Shown: piece by piece, positions 1 through 8,441 of the stretch
Numbering within the stretch: the first letter of the stretch is position 1
Layout of the letters: each line of letters begins with the position of its first letter
Assembly: GCA_965203435.1 (NCBI GenBank)
Contig: CBDBCU010000006.1
Span: 62,001 to 126,000 of the forward strand
From: CBDBCU01 sp965203435
Lineage (GTDB): Bacteria > Chloroflexota > Dehalococcoidia > Lucifugimonadales > UBA3495
Reading direction: 5' to 3'
Length of the DNA: 64,000 nt
Position numbers and translations under genes: made by a program
Notes under the pieces: generated by a model
What the model was told of the DNA's origin: nothing
What the model saw: only the letters and a program-made list of their open reading frames with translations
The model's database searches: none

Positions 1-2243
1 TCGGCAAAATGATGTTTCACGACGTAGGGCCGGAACAGGGTTTGGATGAGTTTCCCATCGTCATAAACCATCCGCTTGCCGCGGTTGTATTCGTTGACCA
101 GGTCGCGGCTCCACTTGATAACCGGGTCATAGGAATCATCGCCGGCATCCAGAAAATCGTTATAGGTGTCGGCAAAGAACCGGGCTTTGGCCCGCAGATT
201 GGCCGGGTCAAAATCATAGACCCAGCCGTCGCGGTTCGTAGCGATTCCCATCGCGTACAAACCGAACAACGATTTCTCTGCTTCGCCCCCCTTGTCTTGT
301 TTGGCTTGGCGGCTGGCAATAGGCAAGGGCAACTTCTCAAAACCGGCGCTGGTCTGATTAAGCCAATTGCCCGTGCTGTCCGGCGCAATTTCCTGAAAGC
401 CCAGGTCGGCAACATTGAGTTGCTGCAACGCCGCCAACTTATCGGCCCCGGACTGTTCGTCCTCCAGGGCGTAGTAATGGATTTGGCCCGCCGACTGCCG
501 GCCGGAACGCCGCACAAAGAACCCCACGGCAACGCCGGTCATTATGCCAAAGACATTGCCGACCTTGCCTTTCTTGCGAATATCGCCGCCCAGGTCAACG
601 ATATACAGGTCGCTGAACTCCGACGGCATTACCTTGCGGAAACCGTCATCCTGCCGGGAATCGATGTACGCCCGGTTAGTGATGAAAGCGATAATACCGT
701 CATCGGCCAGGCGATCCGAGGCCCAGCGCAGGAATCGCTTATACATATCGTACTGCTTGGTTTTCTGGGCGGCGCTGGCGTCAACATAGGTTTCCCGGAT
801 CCGCTGGTCGACTGCCGAGTAGGCCCAATTGTCACTGCCGTCGCCCCACCGGGTAGCGTTGGCATTGTAGGGCGGATTGCCGAGGATGGCGCTGATGGTT
901 TTGGCGTTCTGCCCTTGCAGGCGCAGCCAGTTCTCCTCGGACAAAGCCCCCAGGTTGAAAGCCCCTTGCCGCTGCACCGCCGCGCCGCTGGCCCCCTGCG
1001 CCTGCCAGCCCAGGTTGTCCAGGGTGTCCACAAAGCACAGGTTGGGAAACTCCCGGTAATGGCCGGCCCGCTCTTTGTAGCTGTATTCAATGTTCAGGTT
1101 GGCGATGTAATAGGGCAGGATGGCGACTTCGTTGGCGTGGATTTCGTGCTGGTACTTGTATTCCAGCCGTTCCGGGGGCAGGTAGTTAATCAGGCTGGTG
1201 ATGAAAGTGCCGGTGCCGGTGGCCGGATCCAGGATTTGCACCTGGTCGTCGGCCAGGGAACGGCCAAAGTGTTTTTGCAGCAGCCCGTCCGTCCCCCGGA
1301 TGATAAAGTCCACCACTTCATTGGGGGTATAGACCACGCCCAGATAGTCGGCGGCCGCCGGATTGTAGGCTTGGTAAAAGCTTTCGTAGATGCCTTTGAG
1401 GAACTGCTGCTTTTCGGCGTAGTCGGCGATTTCGTCGGCGGAGCGGCCGATGACGCTGTAATAGGCCCGCAGGCGGTCGATGGCTTGGCGGCGGACATTG
1501 CCGGTGAAAAAGGTTTGCTCCAGGGCGTCCAGCTGGCGGGCGATGTTGTTTTCCCGATGAAACTGATCCTCGGCGAACACCCGCAGGAAAATGTCTTTGG
1601 TCAGGATGTGCTGCAACAGCATTTCCCGCACATCGGCGGCCGACACGGCCGGCCCGATGGTGCGCTGGCACAATTCCTGAAAGGCGGCCGCCGCCGCCTG
1701 ATATTCCCGGTTGACCGCCGCCGCCGCATCCACGGCGGCCCGCAGGTTTGCCAGCACGGTGGGCAGGTCGGCCTTGAACTGCTGCTGCGCCCGGCGGAAC
1801 TCCGCAATGCTGGGCAGTTCATAATCCAGAAAGCGGCGGATCAGGCGATGCAGTTCCCGGGAGCGGGCCATATCCACCCGCATAGCCTCCTGCCGGTTCT
1901 GAAAAAGCACGGCGGTGCGGGAATCCTCAAAGACGATATTGTCCCGGGGATAGCCCCGGTTAAATTTGCGCTGGATTTCGGCGTCCAGGTCGTCGTGGCT
2001 GTCTTTGGCCTCCCAGTAGCCCCGGGCCATCCGCAGAGCATCCCTGACCGTGCCGTCCGGGATGATGCCCGGCTGGGATTTCAGCTGCGGCACCAGGACC
2101 AGTTTATCCCGGTGGTCGCGGCAATAAGCGTCCAGGCAGCCCTGAAAGGCGGCGCTGATGTTGAGTTCATTGTCCGACCCGCCGAACTCAATCAGATCCC
2201 GCAACCGGTCGCGATAGGTTTCAATATGCGGGTAAGCAGGCAT
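1..2243 (-). CDS. Type IIG/ISP-like restriction-modification enzyme, 5' part
   Basis: The frame stays open from an ATG at 2243 to the left edge (about 747 residues), so the C-terminus lies outside the window. Residues 62-81 show a PD-(D/E)xK-like nuclease signature (PDG, then YWEAKD). Residues 339-347 read DPATGTGTF, the AdoMet-binding motif I, and residues 456-459 are NPPY, the catalytic motif IV of N6-adenine methyltransferases. Nuclease and methylase in one chain, with the region after NPPY probably forming the target-recognition part, is the type IIG / single-polypeptide ISP layout; no helicase motifs are visible in the part present. The predicted role is DNA cleavage and protective adenine methylation. 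A good promoter sits only 9 bases before the ATG, so the leader is about 2 nt. Two further nuclease-like genes lie immediately upstream. Confidence 0.88.
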   Translation of the reverse strand, partial: MPAYPHIETYRDRLRDLIEFGGSDNELNISAAFQGCLDAYCRDHRDKLVLVPQLKSQPGIIPDGTVRDALRMARGYWEAKDSHDDLDAEIQRKFNRGYPRDNIVFEDSRTAVLFQNRQEAMRVDMARSRELHRLIRRFLDYELPSIAEFRRAQQQFKADLPTVLANLRAAVDAAAAVNREYQAAAAAFQELCQRTIGPAVSAADVREMLLQHILTKDIFLRVFAEDQFHRENNIARQLDALEQTFFTGNVRRQAIDRLRAYYSVIGRSADEIADYAEKQQFLKGIYESFYQAYNPAAADYLGVVYTPNEVVDFIIRGTDGLLQKHFGRSLADDQVQILDPATGTGTFITSLINYLPPERLEYKYQHEIHANEVAILPYYIANLNIEYSYKERAGHYREFPNLCFVDTLDNLGWQAQGASGAAVQRQGAFNLGALSEENWLRLQGQNAKTISAILGNPPYNANATRWGDGSDNWAYSAVDQRIRETYVDASAAQKTKQYDMYKRFLRWASDRLADDGIIAFITNRAYIDSRQDDGFRKVMPSEFSDLYIVDLGGDIRKKGKVGNVFGIMTGVAVGFFVRRSGRQSAGQIHYYALEDEQSGADKLAALQQLNVADLGFQEIAPDSTGNWLNQTSAGFEKLPLPIASRQAKQDKGGEAEKSLFGLYAMGIATNRDGWVYDFDPANLRAKARFFADTYNDFLDAGDDSYDPVIKWSRDLVNEYNRGKRMVYDDGKLIQTLFRPYVVKHHFA

Positions 2244-2252
2244 AACACTTCC

Positions 2253-2282
2253 ATAATAGCAAAGGGGGGGATGTGGGGGCAA
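2253..2282 (-). promoter_or_regulatory. Promoter of the restriction-modification gene
   Basis: On the minus strand TTGCCC (2282-2277), an 18-base spacer and TATTAT (2258-2253). The -10 box ends 9 bases before the ATG, so transcription should start about 2 nt from the start codon. Confidence 0.55.
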
Positions 2283-2326
2283 GGGGGGATTGTTGCCGGC
2301 TCTTACCGTCCTTCCCGCCCGCCCCC

Positions 2327-2547
2327 ACCGTCCTTCCCGCGTAAGCGGGAATCCTGTCCCCCTTACCGTCCTTCCCGTCCCCCGACCGTCCTTCCCGTCC
2401 CCCTTACCGTCCTTCCCGTCCCCCTACCGTCATTCCCGTCCCCCCGACCGTCATTCCCGCGTAAGCGGGAATCCCCACGGTACTGCCGTATAATGCCGCA
2501 TCCCCGGCAAGCCACCGCGGGATTCCCGCTTACGCGGGAATGACGGT
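2327..2547. repeat. REP palindromes and tandem half-sites, including a REPIN-like element
   Basis: A REP palindrome (2327-2354) is followed by about five tandem ~20-bp units made only of its left half (ACCGTCnTTCCCG plus a C-rich tail, 2363-2448). Then comes a complete inverted pair: forward copy 2449-2476 and reverse copy 2519-2547, separated by ~42 bases. The palindrome is ATTCCCGC-GTAA-GCGGGAAT. The stretch 2548-2722 holds no gene that I can see, only a GC-rich imperfect inverted repeat near 2620-2663. Confidence 0.85.
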
Positions 2548-2722
2548 AAGGGTGAGGCCGGAATGACCTAGTGGGGTAGCTGCGGTTTGCCAACATACTT
2601 CCTGTCAACCTTTGCCTATCAGCGGCGGCCGGCCGACTGGCACAAACGGCGGCCGCCGGCTGTGTAGGCATACGGTACTCCAGTTCCAACGGATTCGGTG
2701 GAAGTGTTGAGTGGAACGGAGG

Positions 2723-3175
2723 TTACTTGTTGAAATCAGGGCGGAGTATCCCAATTGCAAAGTACTCAGCCCACTTGATTTCCAAGTTCAGCTCGTCCCT
2801 CGTCACCCAACGGATGACGACATTGTCTTTAATCCATCCTCTGCCGCTAGGAACGCTGGCGACCTTTCCTTCTTTCACCAAGCGACGGGACAAATCGGAT
2901 GAAGTGGTACCAGCCCAATGGTCTTTCATCCGACTTTTGAGACCTACTTCGCTACGGCCAATGTAAAGGAACCTCCCGGTTCGCTTCTCCGAGAACAGAT
3001 ACACCCCGCTTTTATCGGGCATCTGATCTACGGTGGGACTGAGGAAAGGGATACTTTCTTTGAGCAGCAGACTCTCTACCGCCGCACGCCCCTCGTCGAT
3101 GCGATTCTGTATATCCAGAACTGCCCCCCTCTGCTGATTTGAGATAAACCTCGGTTGCAACATTGCAACCGACAT
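2723..3175 (-). CDS. GIY-YIG nuclease-domain protein
   Basis: A 150-residue protein with a GIY-YIG-type core: GVY at residues 57-59, YIG at 71-73, then a conserved-looking arginine/histidine stretch (SRMKDHW) and a terminal PDFNK that fits the final asparagine strand of the fold. The family cuts DNA in repair, recombination, homing and restriction; this member is short and has no second recognisable domain. I chose the ATG at 3175, 17 bases after the stop of the upstream gene; an in-frame ATG at 3163 is an alternative and neither has a strong ribosome-binding site. It follows a PD-(D/E)xK-like gene and precedes the restriction-modification gene, which suggests a defence context, but that link is inference. 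Confidence 0.7.
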   Translation of the reverse strand: MSVAMLQPRFISNQQRGAVLDIQNRIDEGRAAVESLLLKESIPFLSPTVDQMPDKSGVYLFSEKRTGRFLYIGRSEVGLKSRMKDHWAGTTSSDLSRRLVKEGKVASVPSGRGWIKDNVVIRWVTRDELNLEIKWAEYFAIGILRPDFNK

Positions 3176-3192
3176 CCGGGTCAAAATACGAC

Positions 3193-3984
3193 TCACGGCG
3201 CAAAGCGCACCAAGGCCTGGGCCGCGTGGCGGCTGATGGCCGCCGTTCCTTGCCCGACCCACTCCTCCAGCAGCTGCCGGTAGGAACAGGATACGAACTT
3301 CACTTCGTCGTTGGCGACGGCTTTGGCAAAGGCCGCAATTTCCTCTTTATGCCGGGTATGATTGTCCGGGTTAATGGGCCGGCCGCCCTCCGGCCAACGG
3401 GCCGGCTCGGCGTAGAGGTAAAAGAGGATGGGCGTCAACCCGGGATAAGCCCCGTCGTTCTGCACCGCCGTCCGCAGGGCAAAGGCGTGCTTGAAAAGTT
3501 GCGCCGTATCCAGCAGGTACGGGTTGCCCTTGCTTTCCTGCAACTCATCCCGCACCCGCTCATAGCCCTTCATCCGATTGCCCCACACCTTCCGCCAGTA
3601 GGATTCGGACAGTTTCTTGACCCGGTTCGGGCGGAAAGGCTCGAACCGCTTGGATTCCACGCCGATCAGGGTGGTCGGCGTCGTTACCACCGCGTCCAGG
3701 ACGGGATGCCGCCCACCCCGCAGCCAGGTTTTGCCCCGGCCCCAGGGAAAGCGCACCTCGGTTTCCAGAGTCACCGCCTCCGCCGGCCAGCGCACATCCG
3801 GGCAGCCGGGCAGGGCCGGCAATTCCCCGGCCCGGTTCAGGAAATACCCGAACACATTGGCCGCCAGAGCCGCCGAGGATTCCGGGCTATCGAACTTCCC
3901 GGACTTGATTTCGTTTCCCGGCGCAGCGTTAAAAATCGCCTCAATTTCCGCGCCCGGTACGCCGGGCAGAAACCGTTCCGTCAT
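3193..3984 (-). CDS. PD-(D/E)xK nuclease-like protein of unknown function
   Basis: 263 residues. The stretch around residues 94-113 has Asp97 and, after a short beta-turn, Glu110-x-Lys112 (LDAVV ... IGVESK), the layout of a PD-(D/E)xK active site. The rest is mixed alpha/beta with an aromatic, basic middle region (KLSESYWRKVWGNRMKGYER). No methylase or helicase motif is present. The ATG at 3984 has a purine-rich GGGAGCGAGAG leader, and the gene starts 18 bases after the amidase stop, so it may be cotranscribed with it. Adjacent GIY-YIG and type IIG genes make a restriction or repair role plausible. I do not recognise the exact family. Confidence 0.55.
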   Translation of the reverse strand: MTERFLPGVPGAEIEAIFNAAPGNEIKSGKFDSPESSAALAANVFGYFLNRAGELPALPGCPDVRWPAEAVTLETEVRFPWGRGKTWLRGGRHPVLDAVVTTPTTLIGVESKRFEPFRPNRVKKLSESYWRKVWGNRMKGYERVRDELQESKGNPYLLDTAQLFKHAFALRTAVQNDGAYPGLTPILFYLYAEPARWPEGGRPINPDNHTRHKEEIAAFAKAVANDEVKFVSCSYRQLLEEWVGQGTAAISRHAAQALVRFAP

Positions 3985-4002
3985 TCTCTCGCTCCCGTCC
4001 TT

Positions 4003-5367
4003 TTAACCCGAAAATCCCGGCGGCCGCAAATCAATCCCTAGCGCCGCCTCGCACCAGCCGGCTACGGCCAGCAGCCGCCCCTCGGCCCAGGGCGGCCCGG
4101 CCAGTTGAATCCCCAAAGGCAGCCCATCCCCGGCCAAGCCGGAGGGTATTGTAATAGTCGGCAGTCCCGCCGAAGTCCAGGGGGCTTGAAAGGCCGCGTC
4201 TCCGGTAGTGGTCAAGTCCCGGGGCGCCGGAGCCGGCGTGGACGGAGTCAGCAAAGCGTCCGCCGATTCCGCCAATGCGGTCAAATCCTGCCGGAACTGG
4301 CGGCGCAGCCGTTGGGCTTGCAAATAAGTTACCGCCGGGATTAGCATCCCCATCTCGATGTTGGCCCGCAGGCGCGGCCCATACTCCTCGGCCCGATAGC
4401 GAAACCACTGCTCGTGAAAGGCGGCGCATTCCACATTCATCACAATGCGCTGGCAATCGGCGGTGGTGGCAAAGCTGGCCGGCAATTCCATTTCCGCAAT
4501 TACCGCCCCGGCCCGGGCCAATTCCTGCGCCGCGGCCTCCGTATGCCGCCGTACTTCGTCCGTAGCCCGGTCAAAGAAATAGCCCTTGTTCAACAGGCCG
4601 ATCCGCGGCGGCCTATCCCACCGCGCCATTTCCGCCGAATAGTCCGGGACCGGCTGGTTGGCCGAACCCGGATCCTTGGCATCATATCCGGCCATAGCCT
4701 GGAGCAGCAAAGCGGCGTCCGCTACCCGCCGGGTCAGAATGCCCACCGTATCCAGGGACCAGCTGACCGGCACCACCCCATAGCGGCTGATGCGCCCGTA
4801 GGTTGGTTTCAGCCCCACAATGCCGTTGTAGGCCGCCGGCCGGCAAGTGGAGCCGCCGGTTTGAGAACCCAAAGCCCCGGGACACATCCCGGCGGCCACG
4901 GCTACCGCCGACCCGCTGCTGGAGCCGCCGGGGGTGTGTTCCCGATTCCAGGGATTGCGCGTCGGCGACGGGTCGGAAGTGGCAAACTCGGTCGTTACCG
5001 CCTTGCCCAGGATGACCGCTCCGGCCGCCTTGAGCCGGGCCACGCAAGTGGCGTCATAATCCGGCACAAAGTCGGCGTAAATGCGGGAGCAGGCCGTAGT
5101 TTTCAGCCCGGCGGTGTAGAAAATATCCTTCAGGGCGATGGGGACGCCGTGCAGGATACCCGGCGCGGCCCCCCGGGCCAGTTCCTGCTCCCGTTCCGCG
5201 GCGGCCGCTAGCGCCCCTTCCCGGTCGAGGGTTACCCAGGCTTGCAGGGCCGGCTCGCCAGCGTCAATCCGCGCCAGCAACGCCGTGGCGTAGTCCCCCG
5301 GCGACAACTCCCGCCGGCGGATTAAATCAGCGGCGGCGCTGAGGCTGAGGGTATAAGGTTCGGCCAT
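4003..5367 (-). CDS. Amidase signature family hydrolase (GatA/AtzE-like)
   Basis: 454 residues, usual length for the family. The Ser-cisSer-Lys triad is visible: Lys80 in HGVPIALKD, the glycine/serine block GGSSSGSA at 147-154, and the nucleophile Ser173 in QTGGSTCRP. Such enzymes hydrolyse amides such as carboxybiuret, indoleacetamide or Glu-tRNA(Gln) precursors; substrate cannot be read from sequence. The ATG at 5367 is preceded by GAGAGGAAG. It starts 20 bases after a 62-residue protein resembling the small AtzG/GatC subunit, suggesting a two-subunit amidase. The absence of gatB nearby and the AtzG-like partner argue for a catabolic enzyme rather than a tRNA amidotransferase. Confidence 0.88.
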   Translation of the reverse strand: MAEPYTLSLSAAADLIRRRELSPGDYATALLARIDAGEPALQAWVTLDREGALAAAAEREQELARGAAPGILHGVPIALKDIFYTAGLKTTACSRIYADFVPDYDATCVARLKAAGAVILGKAVTTEFATSDPSPTRNPWNREHTPGGSSSGSAVAVAAGMCPGALGSQTGGSTCRPAAYNGIVGLKPTYGRISRYGVVPVSWSLDTVGILTRRVADAALLLQAMAGYDAKDPGSANQPVPDYSAEMARWDRPPRIGLLNKGYFFDRATDEVRRHTEAAAQELARAGAVIAEMELPASFATTADCQRIVMNVECAAFHEQWFRYRAEEYGPRLRANIEMGMLIPAVTYLQAQRLRRQFRQDLTALAESADALLTPSTPAPAPRDLTTTGDAAFQAPWTSAGLPTITIPSGLAGDGLPLGIQLAGPPWAEGRLLAVAGWCEAALGIDLRPPGFSG

Positions 5368-5387
5368 AACTTCCTCTCTGCCGGCGG

Positions 5388-5576
5388 CTACTGATAAAAG
5401 CCCGGCTCCGTTTCCGTATCCGGCAAGTTGTTGGCAATCTGCGCTACATAGGCCGCCGCCTGCGCCAGCAGGGCCGGATTTTGGGCGGCATAATCCGCCC
5501 CCCAAAGGATTTGGGCCTGCGCCGTCAGTTGCCGCAGCGCCGTCTCCCCAGTAATATCCGGGGTGGCATCGCCCAT
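5388..5576 (-). CDS. Small AtzG/GatC-like amidase partner
   Basis: 62 residues, helical, acidic, ending in TETEPGFYQ. Size, position directly before an amidase and the C-terminal ExEP-type tail resemble DUF4089/AtzG and GatC chaperone-like subunits, which wrap around and stabilise the amidase. Homology is inferred from layout and a short motif, so it is tentative. GAGG lies 8 bases before the ATG at 5576. Confidence 0.55.
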   Translation of the reverse strand: MGDATPDITGETALRQLTAQAQILWGADYAAQNPALLAQAAAYVAQIANNLPDTETEPGFYQ

Positions 5577-5632
5577 AACAAACCTCGCAGTGTGGGATAC
5601 GCTTGCCGGCCCTTCCAGCCTAATCCCGCCCT

Positions 5633-5661
5633 ATTCTACCCTAAATCCCGTCAATAGGGAA
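5633..5661 (-). promoter_or_regulatory. Possible promoter of the amidase operon
   Basis: Minus strand: TTCCCT (5661-5656), 17-base spacer, TAGAAT (5638-5633). The -35 box is weak. It overlaps, back to back, the region holding the plus-strand DUF1640 promoter. Confidence 0.35.
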
Positions 5662-5679
5662 TCCCTGGCGGCGCGCCTG

Positions 5680-5708
5680 TTGCATTTGATAATTTCCTCC
5701 GTTACAAT
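5680..5708 (+). promoter_or_regulatory. Promoter of the DUF1640 gene, leaderless
   Basis: TTGCAT (5680-5685), 17-base spacer, TACAAT (5703-5708). Only six bases separate the -10 box from the ATG at 5715, so the mRNA should begin at or next to the A of the start codon; there is no room for a ribosome-binding site. Confidence 0.65.
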
Positions 5709-5714
5709 AGCCCT

Positions 5715-6659
5715 ATGGCAACCGCAGCGGCTTTTGACACCTACCGGTTCATCCAGAGCCTGATTAAGAGCGGCTTCACCGAGCAGCAGGCCGAAACCCT
5801 GGCCTACGAGCAGGTGAACCTGCTCAACAGCAACTTGACCACCACCCAGGACTTGGAAATCTCGCGCCTGGCCACGGAAGCCAAGATTGAGGAATCCCGG
5901 GCGGCCACGGAAGCCAAAATCGCCGAGTCCCAGGCGGCCACGGAAGCCAAAATTGAGGAACTGCGCCTCGCCACCGCCAAGGATATTGCGGATTCGCGGG
6001 CGGCTATGGAAGCCAAAATCGCGGAATCGCAGGCGGCCACCGACGCCAAGATTGAGGAACTGCGCCTCGCCACCGCCAAAGATATTGCGGATTCGCGGGC
6101 GGCTATGGAAGCCAAAATCGCGGAATCGCAGGCTGCTACCGACGCCAAGATTGAGGAACTGCGCCTCGCCACCGCCAAGGATATTGCGGATTCGCGGGCG
6201 GCTATGGAAGCCAAAATCGCGGAATCGCAGGCCGCTACCGACGCCAAAATCGCGGACCTGGACGCCAAAGTCACGGAATTCCGCATCGCTACTGATGCCC
6301 GGATTGCGGCGATTCAATCTGACGTGGAAAAGGCCCGCATCTCCACCGAGGCTAAACTCGAGGAATTCCGCATCGCTACCGATGCCCGGACCGCGGCAAT
6401 TCAATCTGACGTGGAAAAGGCCCGCATCTCCACCGAGGCTAAACTCGAGGAATTCCGCATCGCTACCGATGCCCGGACCGCGGCAATTCAAGCCGACGGG
6501 GAAAAGGCCCGCATTTCCACCGAGGCTAAAATCGAGGAACTTCGCCACTCCACCGAGGCCAAAATCCAATCCGCCAAGTACGACCTGGTCAAGTGGATTT
6601 ATCCCGCCCTGGTCGCCCAACTCGGGCTTTACATTGCCCTGACTAAACTCCTTGAGTGA
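5715..6659 (+). CDS. DUF1640-type coiled-coil protein with C-terminal membrane anchor
   Basis: 314 residues. The N-terminus (FDTYRFIQSL then GFTEQQAE) matches the start of DUF1640/CCDC90-like proteins. Residues ~45-280 are a continuous Ala/Glu/Lys-rich helix with 11-residue (hendecad) periodicity (TEAKIEESRAA-type units), then a hydrophobic segment (WIYPALVAQLGLYIALTKLL) at the C-terminus anchors it in the membrane. The topology implies a long rod projecting from the membrane. Function in bacteria is unknown; the eukaryotic relative MCUR1 acts at the mitochondrial calcium uniporter. The coding DNA holds two internal tandem repeat arrays, so length variation between strains is likely. The long reverse-strand reading frame here is a shadow of the repeats. 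Confidence 0.8.
   Translation: MATAAAFDTYRFIQSLIKSGFTEQQAETLAYEQVNLLNSNLTTTQDLEISRLATEAKIEESRAATEAKIAESQAATEAKIEELRLATAKDIADSRAAMEAKIAESQAATDAKIEELRLATAKDIADSRAAMEAKIAESQAATDAKIEELRLATAKDIADSRAAMEAKIAESQAATDAKIADLDAKVTEFRIATDARIAAIQSDVEKARISTEAKLEEFRIATDARTAAIQSDVEKARISTEAKLEEFRIATDARTAAIQADGEKARISTEAKIEELRHSTEAKIQSAKYDLVKWIYPALVAQLGLYIALTKLLE
5949..6245 (+). repeat. Three tandem 99-bp coding repeats
   Basis: Units begin at 5949, 6048 and 6147, each encoding 33 residues (KIEELRLATAKDIADSRAAM and on), exactly three hendecads. The copies are almost identical at DNA level, which indicates recent duplication. Confidence 0.93.
6276..6536 (+). repeat. Three tandem 87-bp coding repeats
   Basis: Units begin at 6276, 6363 and 6450, each encoding 29 residues (EFRIATDARTAAIQSDVEK and on). 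The third copy differs slightly (ADGEK in place of SDVEK). Confidence 0.93.
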
Positions 6660-6760
6660 CCTGCCTCTCGTCGCCCGTTAGCCTGGTTTATAAGGGCGCA
6701 TAGGGTAACCACTGGCAAGAACAGCCTGGCGCGAGCAGACCGCCCGCTCCGGAGGGGAAC

Positions 6761-7402
6761 TTGGATATTATATCCGCGGCCGCTTTGGGTTCCTCGGCCG
6801 GTATGCGGGTGTTCCTGCCGTTGCTCCTGTTGACTTTGGCTGCCAATGGCTACTTGCCCTTAGGCGGCCTCGGCATTGCTGAGCTACCGACCAGTATGGC
6901 ATGGCTGGGTACGCCCTATGCTTTGGCTGTCGCCGCTGTCCTCTACGCCATCGAACGGCTGGCCTACTTTGTGCCGGGCATTGACCACATCACCGACGTA
7001 GTTGAAACTTTTCTTGCGCCCCTTGCCGGCGCTGTCGTAGCCATGGCGGCCCTTGTCCAACCCAGCGTCCCGGAAACGGTTAATGTTCTTATGCCGGTAG
7101 CTGCCCTGGCGACAGTCGGCGTCGCCGAAGTCAGCCTTGGACCATGGCTGACTGCCTTGGCGGTCGGCGGCATCCCGGCTCTGGTCATGCACGGGGCAAT
7201 GGCTATTGCCCGGGCTGTTCTGAACTTGATGACTGGCTGCCTCGGCACCGTTGCTATATCGGTGTTTGAGGACATCGGCGCGGTAATAGTTTTTGTCCTG
7301 GCCTTAGTGCTGCCAATACTGGCGCTGGTCTTGCTGGCTGGTCTTGCCGCGTTTCTGGTAATCAAATGGGTGCGCCGGAAAGGGCGTCCGCAAGCGGCGT
7401 AA
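6761..7402 (+). CDS. DUF4126 integral membrane protein
   Basis: 213 residues with about five hydrophobic helices and a basic C-terminus (KWVRRKGRPQ). The N-terminal SSAGMRVFLPLLLL and the mid-protein ERLAYFVPGIDHITD are typical of DUF4126 membrane proteins, whose function is unknown. The start is a TTG at 6761 placed 4 bases after GGAGGGG. It lies 101 bases after the DUF1640 gene on the same strand; both are membrane-associated, but there is no evidence that they work together. Confidence 0.82.
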   Translation: MDIISAAALGSSAGMRVFLPLLLLTLAANGYLPLGGLGIAELPTSMAWLGTPYALAVAAVLYAIERLAYFVPGIDHITDVVETFLAPLAGAVVAMAALVQPSVPETVNVLMPVAALATVGVAEVSLGPWLTALAVGGIPALVMHGAMAIARAVLNLMTGCLGTVAISVFEDIGAVIVFVLALVLPILALVLLAGLAAFLVIKWVRRKGRPQAA

Positions 7403-7415
7403 ATCCCCCCGGCAT

Positions 7416-7444
7416 TTGACCTTTCCCCCGTTCCCTGCCATAAT
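7416..7444 (+). promoter_or_regulatory. Promoter of the NHL-propeller gene
   Basis: TTGACC (7416-7421), 17-base spacer, CATAAT (7439-7444), giving a leader of about 43 nt that contains the strong AAGGAGG at 7481-7487. Confidence 0.65.
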
Positions 7445-7493
7445 CATTCCCGAACCCGCAACCAGCCCGCATACCCCCATAAGGAGGCGCGCC

Positions 7494-8414
7494 TTGACTA
7501 CTGCTAAACCTATCGTTGGCGGCGGCCAATATACCTACGAAATGCATACCGATTGGGCCAAGCTGCCCGCCGGCTGGGCGATGCCCGCCGCCGCGGTGTA
7601 CGGCGATTCCCAAGACCGGGTTTATTGCTTCAACCGCGACCCGGAACATCCCATCGTCATCTTTGACCGGGAGGGCAACTACCTCAACTCCTGGGGCGCG
7701 GGGATGTTCAGCTTCCCCCACGCCATCATCCTCGACCCCGCCGATAATGTCTGGCTGGTCGAGCGCAACGACGGCCAGATTATGAAGTTCACCCCGGACG
7801 GCCAGCTGCTGATGACCATCGGCGTCAAGGGCTACCGCTCTGACACCGGCGTGGACAATACCGTCATCAGTTCCAACGCTTGGCCCGAGGTAGTGCGCGG
7901 CGCCGAACCCTTTAACCTGCCGGCCGGCATCGCCGTCAATGCGGCCGGGGAAATCTTTATCGCCGACGGCTACGCCAACGCCCGGGTGCATCACTTCACC
8001 CCCGAGGGCCGCCTGATTAAATCCTGGGGCGGCCCCGGCTCCGGCCCCGGCCAGTTCAACCTGCCCCATGGCGCCTGGATTGACCGCAAAGCCCGCCTGC
8101 TGATTGCCGACCGGGAAAATGACCGCATCCAGGTTTTTGACCAGGAGGGCGGCCATATCACCGACTTTCCCACCAAACTGATTGGCCCGGCCGTTATGTA
8201 TGTGGACGACGAGGACATCGTCTATGTGGCCGAACACAACGGCGGCCTGGTCAGCATCCTGAACCTGGACGGGGAACTGCTGGCCCAATGGGGTTCTATG
8301 ACTCACCGCTCCTGTCACGGCATCTGGGTCGATTCCCATAAAGACCTGTATGTGGTGGAACCCTACGAGGGCAGCCAGGGCCGCACCGTGGTCAAGTTCG
8401 TCCGCCAGTCCTGA
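7494..8414 (+). CDS. NHL-repeat six-bladed beta-propeller protein (peptidylamidoglycolate lyase-like)
   Basis: 306 residues made of repeated propeller blades: GNYLNSWG, GQLLMTIG, GRLIKSWG and GELLAQWG mark successive blades, each after an IxxFDxEG-type strand. This pattern is found in NHL proteins and in the lyase domain of peptidylglycine amidating enzymes. No signal peptide is visible, so it is probably cytoplasmic. The start is the TTG at 7494, 6 bases after AAGGAGG; upstream in-frame codons lie inside the promoter and are rejected. Enzymatic activity cannot be assigned; a scaffold or lactonase/lyase-type role is possible. Confidence 0.8.
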   Translation: MTTAKPIVGGGQYTYEMHTDWAKLPAGWAMPAAAVYGDSQDRVYCFNRDPEHPIVIFDREGNYLNSWGAGMFSFPHAIILDPADNVWLVERNDGQIMKFTPDGQLLMTIGVKGYRSDTGVDNTVISSNAWPEVVRGAEPFNLPAGIAVNAAGEIFIADGYANARVHHFTPEGRLIKSWGGPGSGPGQFNLPHGAWIDRKARLLIADRENDRIQVFDQEGGHITDFPTKLIGPAVMYVDDEDIVYVAEHNGGLVSILNLDGELLAQWGSMTHRSCHGIWVDSHKDLYVVEPYEGSQGRTVVKFVRQS

Positions 8415-8441
8415 CCCCGCCAAGCCGGTTGGCGGCGGGCG

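Noticed and set aside
2363..2448. CRISPR-like array of ~20-bp repeats
   Set aside because: The units are direct tandem half-sites of the REP palindrome with no unique spacers, and there are no cas genes.
9..2543. An 844-codon plus-strand open frame
   Set aside because: It is antisense to the restriction-modification gene, whose minus-strand frame has clear methylase motifs; the plus frame also runs into REP repeats.
5631..6620. A 329-codon minus-strand frame with glycine/phenylalanine repeats
   Set aside because: It is the mirror of the repeated DUF1640 coding sequence, which has promoter, family N-terminus and membrane anchor.
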